DNA of 21,844 nt from an uncultured Bacteroides sp. GTDB taxonomy: Bacteria > Bacteroidota > Bacteroidia > Bacteroidales > Bacteroidaceae. The stretch spans positions 1-21,844 of the forward strand of contig NZ_CALDPF010000046.1 in the NCBI RefSeq assembly GCF_937912035.1, read 5' to 3'. Position numbers and translations under genes: made by a program. Positions 15,927-21,844 of this stretch are shown here, piece by piece. The first letter of the stretch is position 1. The number at the start of each line of letters is the position of its first letter. Below the pieces are notes generated by a model that saw only the letters and a program-made list of their open reading frames with translations, made no database searches and was not told the DNA's origin.

Positions 15927-16949
15927 ATGAATAGTATGAAAACAAAACTACTTTTAATCGTTCAAATTCTAATAATTAGTGCTATGACAAATCTAAATGC
16001 GCAAGACAAAAAGACTTTCGCGCCAAGCGATAAAGTCGTAACAGAACGTGTGTCGTTCAAGAACCGTTTCGGAATAACTCTCGTTGCAGATATGTATCGT
16101 CCGAAAAATGTGGAAGGTCTGTTGCCTGCATTGGCTGTGAGCGGTCCTTTCGGTGCTGTGAAAGAACAGTCGTCAGGACTTTATGCACAGACTATGGCAG
16201 AACGTGGATTCCTTACAATAGCTTTCGACCCGTCTTTCACTGGCGAGAGTGGGGGAGAACCGCGATATGTGGCATCACCTGATATAAATACCGAGGATTT
16301 CAGCGCGGCGGTGGATTATCTGACAACTCGCCCGGATGTCGATTCTGAGAGAATAGGAATAATAGGTATATGTGGATGGGGAGGATTTGCCTTAAATGCT
16401 GCAGCCATAGATACCAGAATAAAGGCTACTGTGGCAGTGACCATGTACGATATGAGCCGTGTAACAGCAAACGGATATTTCGACTCTATGGACGAGGATG
16501 CACGTTATGAACTTCGCAAGAAACTAAACGAACAGCGTACTATTGATGCTAAAAATGGAAGCTATGCCCTTGCCGGTGGAGTGGTTGACCCGCTGCCTGA
16601 AGATGCTCCACAATTCGTCAAGGATTACTATGCCTACTACAAAACTCCGCGTGGCTATCATCCACGTTCGCTCAACTCAAACAACGGATGGAATGTCACT
16701 TCGTCACTCTCATTCATTAATACTCCTCTGTTGACATATAGCGGTGAGATAAGGAGTGCCGTACTTTTGGTTCATGGTGAGAAAGCACATTCGCGTTATT
16801 TCTCTGAAGATGCTTTCAAGAAACTCAAGGGTGATAATAAAGAACTTCTTATTGTTCCCGGTGCAAGTCATGTCGATTTGTATGACAATGAAGCAGGTGT
16901 AATCCCATACGATAAGATTGAGAAATTCATACGCGAGAATATGAAATAA
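15927..16949 (+). CDS. Secreted alpha/beta hydrolase with cysteine nucleophile (dienelactone-hydrolase/YcjY-like)
   Basis: The protein is 340 residues with a signal peptide (hydrophobic core LLLIVQILIISAM, probable cut after NAQ), so it is periplasmic. Translation could also start at Met4. The fold is alpha/beta hydrolase. The nucleophile elbow is GICGWGG with Cys149 in place of Ser, as in dienelactone hydrolase and the YcjY-like group. The segment VHGEKAHSRYFSED (about residues 282-295) is where the acid would be expected, and His315 sits in PGASHVD. The substrate is unknown. The upstream array and -7 box suggest its own promoter. A bidirectional terminator follows about 17 bp after the stop. 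An X-Pro peptidase-like activity is less likely given the size. Confidence 0.88.
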   Translation: MNSMKTKLLLIVQILIISAMTNLNAQDKKTFAPSDKVVTERVSFKNRFGITLVADMYRPKNVEGLLPALAVSGPFGAVKEQSSGLYAQTMAERGFLTIAFDPSFTGESGGEPRYVASPDINTEDFSAAVDYLTTRPDVDSERIGIIGICGWGGFALNAAAIDTRIKATVAVTMYDMSRVTANGYFDSMDEDARYELRKKLNEQRTIDAKNGSYALAGGVVDPLPEDAPQFVKDYYAYYKTPRGYHPRSLNSNNGWNVTSSLSFINTPLLTYSGEIRSAVLLVHGEKAHSRYFSEDAFKKLKGDNKELLIVPGASHVDLYDNEAGVIPYDKIEKFIRENMK

Positions 16950-16964
16950 TTACAGTGTAATAAA

Positions 16965-17014
16965 ACGAAAAAGAGAAAATCAGTTGGTTGTGCCTTTTGA
17001 TTTTCTCTTTTTTC
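16965..17014. terminator. Bidirectional terminator between the cysteine hydrolase gene and tRNA-Arg
   Basis: CGAAAAAGAGAAAATCA pairs with TGATTTTCTCTTTTTTCG around a loop of about 14 nt. A/T-rich flanks serve both the plus-strand hydrolase transcript and the minus-strand tRNA transcript, which ends two bases away. Confidence 0.9.
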
Positions 17015-17015
17015 G

Positions 17016-17089
<74 letters not shown>

Positions 17090-17105
17090 ATCCTTAATTG
17101 CGGTG

Positions 17106-17136
17106 CAAAGGTAGATGTAATTTTTTAATTATACAA
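17106..17136 (-). promoter_or_regulatory. tRNA-Arg promoter
   Basis: On the minus strand TACCTTTG (17113-17106) is preceded 20 nt upstream by TTG (17136-17134). The transcript start region reads GCACCGCAATTAAG, nearly the same as at the tRNA-Pro gene. The NhaC gene ends 71 bp further upstream without an obvious terminator. Confidence 0.8.
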
Positions 17137-17206
17137 GTTTTTTATGTTTCTTTTTTCTCGTTTTGTCCGAGTTTTCTTTTAAATGGCTTTACTTTATTCC
17201 TATTTA

Positions 17207-18508
17207 TTACACAGTCCTTGGTATCCTCAATATGATACTGAGTATTGCAAAAATACATAAAACAATAGGATAGTACAGATATTCCATAATGTTTAGCGGA
17301 GAAACTGACGCCAGTTCTGCAGCAATCAGCATTTGTGCGCCGTAAGGGATAATTCCCTGAATTACGCATGAGAATATGTCAAGTATGCTGGCACTTCTTC
17401 TCTTATCAATTTTGTATTCCTCAGCTATTTCGGAAGCAAGAGGCCCTACTGTAATTATGGCTATTGTGTTATTTGCGGTACACATATTTGCCAGGCTTAC
17501 CAGTGCTGCAATACTGAATTCAGCTCCGCGTTTTCCGCTTACTTTTTTGGTGAGTCTGTGAAGTATGTAATCCACTCCTCCGTTAAAACGTATCAGCTCA
17601 AGCATTCCTCCGGCCATAAGGGTAATGATTATGAGTTCTCCCATTCCTGTTATACCCTGTCCCATCGAGCCGAACCATCCGAAGAAATCGAATGCTCCGT
17701 ATACCATTCCTATGATACCGGTTGATATAATCCCAATCAGGAGAACTAGCATTACGTTTATTCCTGCAATTGCTGTCACCAATACTATTAAATAAGGTAT
17801 TACCTTTCCCCATTCTATACTTCCGGTTGGAGCAACGGTTTCAATATTATTACCATAGAAGATATAGTAGGCAAAAACCAGGATTGCAGCTGGCAGCGCA
17901 ATGAGCATATTCATCCTGAACTTGTCTCTCATCTGGCAGCCTTGCGTTCTTGTTGCTGCAATAGTAGTATCTGATATAAATGATAGGTTATCCCCGAAGA
18001 AAGCTCCTCCGATAACTAGTGCAGTCATAAATGGAATACCGACATCTGTTTTTGCAGCTATTCCCACAGCAACCGGTGTAAGTGCCACTATTGTACCTAC
18101 AGATGTTCCGATAGATAACGAAATGAAGCATGATGCCAGAAATACACCGGCAAGCAGCAGACTGTCCGGAAGGAGGTGGAGGGTGAGATTTACAGTGGCA
18201 TCTATGGCTCCCATAGCTTTTGCGGATTGTGCGAATGCTCCTGCCAGAATGAAAATCCATATCATCATCATTATATTCTTGTTGGCAGCTCCGGTGGAAT
18301 ATTGTATAATCCTGTCGTTCAGGCTAAGACCTTTTGTAGTAGCCACCGCATATATTGATGCTACAAGGAATGCCACTGTGATAGGAACCTTGTAGAAATC
18401 ATTCACTATAATGGACGTTACCAGATAGAGGCACAGGAACACTGCCAGAGGCATAAGCGCAGCTCCGCTGGGCTTGTTTATAATAGGTGTAAGTTTGTTT
18501 AAGTTCAT
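17207..18508 (-). CDS. NhaC-family Na+/H+ antiporter
   Basis: The protein is 433 residues with about 11-12 membrane segments. Family marks are SIGTSVGTIVALTPVAVGIA (about residues 130-150), GGAFFGDNLSFISDTTIAATRTQG (about residues 167-190) and CTANNTIAIITVGPLASEIAEEY near residue 340. The family exchanges Na+ for H+, and some relatives in the wider ion-transporter group exchange amino or organic acids such as malate/lactate. The gene starts 8 bp after the LacI-type regulator gene and is presumably cotranscribed with it. That places it in the regulatory neighbourhood of kdgK-eda. Transport of an acidic sugar or Na+/pH balance during uronate use are both possible. The sequence supports the family call, not the substrate. 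No hairpin terminator is seen after the stop. Confidence 0.9.
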   Translation of the reverse strand: MNLNKLTPIINKPSGAALMPLAVFLCLYLVTSIIVNDFYKVPITVAFLVASIYAVATTKGLSLNDRIIQYSTGAANKNIMMMIWIFILAGAFAQSAKAMGAIDATVNLTLHLLPDSLLLAGVFLASCFISLSIGTSVGTIVALTPVAVGIAAKTDVGIPFMTALVIGGAFFGDNLSFISDTTIAATRTQGCQMRDKFRMNMLIALPAAILVFAYYIFYGNNIETVAPTGSIEWGKVIPYLIVLVTAIAGINVMLVLLIGIISTGIIGMVYGAFDFFGWFGSMGQGITGMGELIIITLMAGGMLELIRFNGGVDYILHRLTKKVSGKRGAEFSIAALVSLANMCTANNTIAIITVGPLASEIAEEYKIDKRRSASILDIFSCVIQGIIPYGAQMLIAAELASVSPLNIMEYLYYPIVLCIFAILSIILRIPRTV

Positions 18509-18516
18509 TATAAATT

Positions 18517-19605
18517 TCAGATGTTGTTAGTCCTGACATGAGCGTCGAGGTAGAAATCAATATTTTCTTTCGATATGAGAGTTATAGGCATATAATTATA
18601 TGGCTTGACTTCTTTCTTCAGAATGAGGTGTTCGAACAGACATTCTATACAACTTTGCCCCTGTTCAGTAGGTTGTTGGGCTATTATGAAGTCGATTGTT
18701 CCTTCTTTAAGGCATTTCACGTTTCTTCTCAGCAAGTCGTAGCCAATAAGTTTGAATCCTTTACGGTTTATCTTCTGCATGTATTCGCCAATGATATAAG
18801 CTTTCGAGTTGAACGTAATTCCACAGTTTATCTCAGGATGTTCAGCAAAGAACTCTTCCATAATTTTTTCGTTGTTTTCCGGATTTTTTACGTAGAAGTT
18901 CAATTCGTAAAGTTTGATTCCAGGGCAATTGTTTTTTATGTATTCGCGGAAACCTTCCTCTCTGTTTCGCTGCTGGTTCGAACCGAGTTTGCCCCCGTAT
19001 ATGAGACGGAAAATCACCACAGGTTCGTTATGTTCTGCCATAAGGCTTAGGATACGTGCGGCAAAATATCCGCTGCTATGTGAATTCTGTCCGTAAAAAC
19101 TTAGCGGATTAAGTGATTTTATGTTTGAATCTAAAAAAATGAATGGAATATTTTTTTCTTTCAGTTGGAAAACTGTAGATTTAGTCTCGTTTTCCGAACT
19201 TGGGGCCATGATTACTCCGTCCGGCATCGATTCAAGCATTTTTTTTCCTGCTTCGGCAAAAGCACCTGATTCGTACTGGTCGTAATAAGAGATGTTTAAT
19301 TTGATATTGAAGTCCTTGTATGTACTTACGGCATGTTCCATTCCTGCCTCTATGTCAATCCAGTAGTCTTCCTGTGTGTGCAAAGGGAGAATACATGCAA
19401 AACTGTATTTTTTGTTGGATGCCAATGCGCTGGCATACATGTTAGGCTGGTAATTCATTTGTTTCAGAATTTCTTCAACCTTTTTTCTGCTGGATTCTGA
19501 TACGCCGGTTCTTCCGTGAATTACTCTGTCTACTGTTCCTACAGATACTCCTGCCTTAATGGCAATGTCTTTAATACGTATTCTTTCAGACTTATTTTCT
19601 CCCAT
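18517..19605 (-). CDS. LacI-family transcriptional regulator of the KDG/hexuronate locus
   Basis: I choose the ATG at 19605 (362 residues, MGENKSERIRIKDIA). The longer frame from 19722 would begin upstream of the -7 box at 19665-19672. The helix-turn-helix is at about residues 9-35 (IKDIAIKAGVSVGTVDRVIHGRTGVSESSRKKV) with the hinge helix near NMYASALASN. The rest is a periplasmic-binding-protein-like ligand domain of type 1 (FACILPLHTQEDYWIDIEAGMEHAV, then GVIMAPSSE, then FIFLDSN). Some relatives bind galactose, ribose or uronate-derived ligands. It is divergent from kdgK-eda, and an operator-like palindrome overlaps the kdgK start of transcription, so KDG or a hexuronate is the likely ligand. 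It is followed 8 bp later by the NhaC gene. Confidence 0.92.
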   Translation of the reverse strand: MGENKSERIRIKDIAIKAGVSVGTVDRVIHGRTGVSESSRKKVEEILKQMNYQPNMYASALASNKKYSFACILPLHTQEDYWIDIEAGMEHAVSTYKDFNIKLNISYYDQYESGAFAEAGKKMLESMPDGVIMAPSSENETKSTVFQLKEKNIPFIFLDSNIKSLNPLSFYGQNSHSSGYFAARILSLMAEHNEPVVIFRLIYGGKLGSNQQRNREEGFREYIKNNCPGIKLYELNFYVKNPENNEKIMEEFFAEHPEINCGITFNSKAYIIGEYMQKINRKGFKLIGYDLLRRNVKCLKEGTIDFIIAQQPTEQGQSCIECLFEHLILKKEVKPYNYMPITLISKENIDFYLDAHVRTNNI

Positions 19606-19664
19606 ATTACACCTTATTATATATGCTGCTGATTGAATTATAATGGAAATAATTTTTTTCGATA

Positions 19665-19672
19665 CAAAACTA
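19665..19672 (-). promoter_or_regulatory. -7 box for the LacI-type regulator gene
   Basis: On the minus strand TAGTTTTG fits TAnnTTTG, with TTTC 19 nt upstream near -33. The leader is about 55 nt. The box lies back to back with the kdgK promoter, so the -33 boxes interlock and binding of RNA polymerase at one could affect the other. Confidence 0.6.
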
Positions 19673-19680
19673 CAACTTTT

Positions 19681-19711
19681 TTTGGTATTATGAAAATATG
19701 TTGTACCTTTG
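19681..19711 (+). promoter_or_regulatory. kdgK-eda promoter, full Bacteroidetes consensus
   Basis: TTTG at 19681-19684, exactly 19 nt, then TACCTTTG at 19704-19711 match the consensus perfectly. The leader is about 100 nt. Such a strong core promoter with an operator on its start site fits a gene that is repressed until inducer appears. Confidence 0.9.
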
Positions 19712-19722
19712 TGTGCGCACAC
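19711..19722 (+). promoter_or_regulatory. Probable LacI-family operator at the kdgK transcription start
   Basis: GTGTGCGCACAC is a perfect 12-bp palindrome with a central CG step, the hallmark of LacI/GalR-family operators. Allowing one mismatch it extends to 18 bp (19708-19725). It begins at the last base of the -7 box, so bound repressor would block initiation. The candidate ligand-binding protein is encoded divergently at 18517-19605. Confidence 0.75.
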
Positions 19723-19724
19723 GA

Positions 19725-19742
19725 ATTGATTTCTTAATCAAT
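19725..19742 (+). repeat. Hairpin in the kdgK 5' leader
   Basis: ATTGATT and AATCAAT form a 7-bp stem around TCTT just downstream of the operator. It would lie near the 5' end of the transcript and could stabilise it or be a second binding site. No riboswitch fold is recognised in the leader. Confidence 0.45.
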
Positions 19743-19815
19743 ATCAATTGCGTGTATTTGTTTGATTTATTATATGTAAGAATAAATAAACCTATTTCAA
19801 TAAAAATATTTTATT

Positions 19816-20838
19816 ATGGCAAAAATTGTTACACTTGGAGAAATTATGTTGAGATTATCCACTCCGGGTAATACTCGTTTCGTTCAGTCAGATTCATTTG
19901 ATGTAGTTTATGGTGGTGGCGAAGCTAATGTAGCTGTAAGCTGTGCAAATTATGGTCACGATGCATACTTCGTAACTAAACTTCCTAAACACGAAATCGG
20001 ACAGTCTGCTGTAAACGCGCTTCGCAAATACGGTGTTAAGACAGACTTCATCGCTCGTGGTGGCGACCGTGTAGGTATCTACTATCTTGAAACTGGTGCT
20101 TCTATGCGTCCAAGTAAGGTTATCTATGACCGTGCTCATTCTGCTATTGCTGAAGCTGATCCATGTGATTTCGACTTCGATGCTATCATGGAAGGTGCTG
20201 ACTGGTTCCACTGGTCTGGTATCACTCCTGCTATCTCTGACAAGGCTGCCGAACTTACAAAACTTGCTTGCGAGGCTGCTAAACGTCACGGTGTAACAGT
20301 TTCTGTTGACCTTAACTTCCGTAAGAAACTTTGGACAAAGGAAAAAGCTCAATCTATCATGCGTCCTTTGATGCAGTATGTTGACGTATGTATCGGTAAC
20401 GAAGAGGATGCTGAACTTTGCCTTGGTTTCAAACCAGACGCTGACGTAGAAGGCGGTAAGACAGATGCAGAAGGCTACAAAGGTATCTTCACTGCAATGG
20501 CTAAGGAATTCGGATTCAAATATGTAATCTCTACTCTCCGCGAATCATTCTCTGCAACTCACAACGGTTGGAAAGCTATGATTTACAACGGCGAAGAATT
20601 CTATACTTCAAAACGTTACGACATTGATCCTATCATCGACCGTGTAGGGGGGGGTGACTCATTCTCTGGTGGTATTATCCACGGATTGCTCACTAAGCCT
20701 AACCAGGGTGCTGCTCTTGAATTCGCAGTTGCTGCTTCTGCATTGAAGCATACTATCAACGGCGACTTCAACCTTGTTTCTGCTGAAGAAGTTGAGGCTC
20801 TTGCAGGTGGTGACGCAAGCGGTCGTGTACAGCGTTAA
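19816..20838 (+). CDS. kdgK: 2-dehydro-3-deoxygluconokinase (KDG kinase, PfkB family)
   Basis: The protein is 340 residues of the PfkB/ribokinase fold. MAKIVTLGEIMLRLSTPG opens the domain. The substrate-side motif is DVVYGGGEANVAVSCANYG (about residues 28-46), and the phosphotransfer signature is DRVGGGDSFSGGI with the catalytic base Asp281. It phosphorylates 2-keto-3-deoxygluconate with ATP to KDPG, which the aldolase encoded 30 bp downstream then cleaves. Together they form the lower part of hexuronate breakdown. Codon choice is strongly biased (GGT, CGT, TTC, AAC), which suggests high expression. The catalytic glycines are encoded by a run of eight G (20647-20654), unlike the rest of the gene. 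A different sugar kinase is possible, but the pairing with eda makes KDG kinase by far the best call. Confidence 0.95.
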   Translation: MAKIVTLGEIMLRLSTPGNTRFVQSDSFDVVYGGGEANVAVSCANYGHDAYFVTKLPKHEIGQSAVNALRKYGVKTDFIARGGDRVGIYYLETGASMRPSKVIYDRAHSAIAEADPCDFDFDAIMEGADWFHWSGITPAISDKAAELTKLACEAAKRHGVTVSVDLNFRKKLWTKEKAQSIMRPLMQYVDVCIGNEEDAELCLGFKPDADVEGGKTDAEGYKGIFTAMAKEFGFKYVISTLRESFSATHNGWKAMIYNGEEFYTSKRYDIDPIIDRVGGGDSFSGGIIHGLLTKPNQGAALEFAVAASALKHTINGDFNLVSAEEVEALAGGDASGRVQR

Positions 20839-20868
20839 TAGTCTAATCATTTAAAAAGAATATTCAAA

Positions 20869-21540
20869 ATGGCAAAATTCGATAAAGTTGCGGTATTGAA
20901 CAAGATTGGTTCAACCGGTATGGTTCCTGTATTCTATCACAAAGATGCAGAAGTTGCAAAGAAAGTTGTAAAGGCTTGCTATGACGGTGGTGTTCGTGCA
21001 TTCGAATTCACAAACCGTGGCGACTTTGCTCACGAAGTATTCGCTGAAGTAGTGAAATATGCAGCAAAGGAATGTCCTGAAATGGCAATGGGTGTAGGTT
21101 CAGTAGTTGATCCTGCTACTGCAGCTCTTTACATTCAGCTTGGTGCTTGCTTCGTTGTTGGCCCATTGTTCAACCCTGAAATTGCTAAGGTATGTAACCG
21201 TCGTCTTGTAGCTTACACTCCAGGATGTGGTACTGTTTCTGAAGTAGGTTTCGCTCAGGAACTTGGTTGTGACTTGTGCAAGGTATTCCCAGGTGATGTT
21301 TACGGTCCTAACTTCGTTAAGGGTATGATGGCTCCAATGCCATGGTCTAAGCTTATGGTAACTGGTGGTGTAGAACCATCTAAGGAGAACCTTACAGCAT
21401 GGATCAAGGCTGGTGTATTTTGCGTAGGTATGGGTTCTAAATTGTTCCCTAAAGATAAAGTTGCAGCAGAAGACTGGACTTATGTAACAGACAAATGTGC
21501 TGAAGCTCTCGGCTATATAGCAGAAGCTAGAAATAAGTAA
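20869..21540 (+). CDS. eda: 2-dehydro-3-deoxyphosphogluconate aldolase / 4-hydroxy-2-oxoglutarate aldolase
   Basis: The protein is 223 residues, a class I KDPG/KHG aldolase TIM barrel. The catalytic Glu46 lies in AFEFTNRG, GVGSVVDP (about residues 75-82) is the conserved phosphate and strand segment, TPGCGT is near residue 117, and the Schiff-base Lys138 lies in DLCKVFPGD. A second phosphate-binding turn is VTGGVEP. It splits KDPG into pyruvate and glyceraldehyde-3-phosphate. It follows kdgK after 30 bp, shares its strong codon bias, and an intrinsic terminator follows, so kdgK-eda is a two-gene operon under the promoter and operator at 19681-19722. Confidence 0.97.
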   Translation: MAKFDKVAVLNKIGSTGMVPVFYHKDAEVAKKVVKACYDGGVRAFEFTNRGDFAHEVFAEVVKYAAKECPEMAMGVGSVVDPATAALYIQLGACFVVGPLFNPEIAKVCNRRLVAYTPGCGTVSEVGFAQELGCDLCKVFPGDVYGPNFVKGMMAPMPWSKLMVTGGVEPSKENLTAWIKAGVFCVGMGSKLFPKDKVAAEDWTYVTDKCAEALGYIAEARNK

Positions 21541-21568
21541 TAAAAGGTTATAAAAGGTGTATTTATGG

Positions 21569-21617
21569 AGCGCCGGTGTGCTTGTCATTTTCGACAGATG
21601 TGCCGGTGCTTTTTATT
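21569..21617 (+). terminator. Intrinsic terminator after kdgK-eda
   Basis: GCGCCGGTGTGCTTGTC pairs with GACAGATGTGCCGGTGC (several G-U pairs, one mismatch) around ATTTTC and is followed by TTTTTATTTG. It starts about 28 bp after the eda stop. The rest of the gap to 21757 is A/T-rich with no gene seen. Confidence 0.9.
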
Positions 21618-21733
21618 TGTATTTTTCTGTATTAAGCAGGTTATGCGATAGTCTGAAAATTATCTTATTTTAGTGCTTCAATGCGTGTTTTATCCTTAAT
21701 ATTATTTTTTTTGCAAAAAAACATCTGTTTAGT

Positions 21734-21765
21734 GTTGCTTAATTAAAAATAAACATGTATCTTTG
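21734..21765 (+). promoter_or_regulatory. tRNA-Pro promoter
   Basis: GTTG at 21734-21737, 20 nt, then TATCTTTG at 21758-21765 match the Bacteroidetes pattern. The start region reads GCACCGCATTTAAG, nearly identical to that of tRNA-Arg. Confidence 0.8.
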
Positions 21766-21789
21766 CACCGCATTTAAGAAAAACGCCTT

Positions 21790-21844
21790 CGGGGTGTAGC
21801 GCAGTCCGGTTAGCGCACCTGCTTTGGGAGCAGGGGGTCCCAGG
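21790..21844 (+). tRNA. tRNA-Pro (anticodon UGG), cut by the window edge
   Basis: The 5' 55 nt are present: acceptor strand CGGGGTG, D stem GCGC/GCGC, anticodon stem CCTGC/GCAGG with loop TTTGGGA and anticodon TGG, then the variable region. The T loop and the 3' acceptor strand lie beyond the window. It reads CCN proline codons. Confidence 0.92.

Noticed and set aside
19606..19722. Extended N-terminus of the LacI-type regulator from 19722
   Set aside because: The extra 39 residues do not resemble the family, and the region contains the regulator's own -7 box and overlaps the kdgK promoter.
21100..21588. Open frame of 162 codons opposite eda
   Set aside because: It is a mirror of a strongly codon-biased gene. 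Its start region falls in the eda terminator, and no family resemblance is seen.

Overview
The window reads as chromosomal DNA of a Bacteroidales gut-type bacterium (Bacteroides/Phocaeicola-like). The grounds are the promoters, which follow the Bacteroidetes pattern (TTTG, about 19 nt, TAnnTTTG) rather than -35/-10 boxes; the weak or A-rich ribosome binding regions; an S16 protein with a long Ala/Glu/Lys tail; a DUF3078 protein, a DUF1460 protein and a DPP5-like S9 lipoprotein; and moderately AT-rich sequence. No phage, insertion sequence, CRISPR array, rRNA or polysaccharide utilisation locus is visible. Most of the window is ordinary core genome.

Layout. 1-6233 (minus strand): two operons. 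pyrG-yidC (CTP synthase, membrane insertase) ends at a strong hairpin terminator. It is followed by a DPP5-like S9 peptidase lipoprotein gene and a YjbQ-family gene only 4 bp apart. 6449-9558 (plus strand): a three-gene envelope cluster of a DUF3078 protein, a TRIC/YicG-type membrane protein and a DUF1460 amidase-like protein. It converges through a bidirectional terminator on an OmpA-type lipoprotein gene (minus). Then comes rpsP (minus) with a textbook promoter. 11189-14997 (minus): an AraC-type regulator, an OPT-family oligopeptide transporter and a secreted carbohydrate-esterase-like hydrolase. 15154-16949 (plus): a hexapeptide-repeat acetyltransferase and a secreted alpha/beta hydrolase with a cysteine nucleophile, separated by an unusual 11-bp-phased GC-rich array. 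tRNA-Arg(UCU) lies on the minus strand at 17016-17089. 17207-19605 (minus): a LacI-family regulator followed 8 bp later by an NhaC-type antiporter. It is divergent from kdgK-eda (plus), the lower Entner-Doudoroff branch that turns 2-keto-3-deoxygluconate into pyruvate and glyceraldehyde-3-phosphate. A tRNA-Pro(UGG) gene is cut by the right edge.

How parts work together. The LacI regulator, the antiporter and kdgK-eda look like one hexuronate/KDG catabolic unit. A perfect 12-bp palindrome with a central CG sits on the inferred start of kdgK transcription, exactly where a LacI-type operator would act. The AraC regulator, OPT transporter and esterase form a second likely unit.

The most unusual structure is at 15767-15852. 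Eight 9-bp cores are spaced exactly 11 bp apart, in alternating orientation, and end one base before a -7 promoter box for the cysteine hydrolase gene. I do not recognise this element. I found no clearly new multi-gene system in the window.
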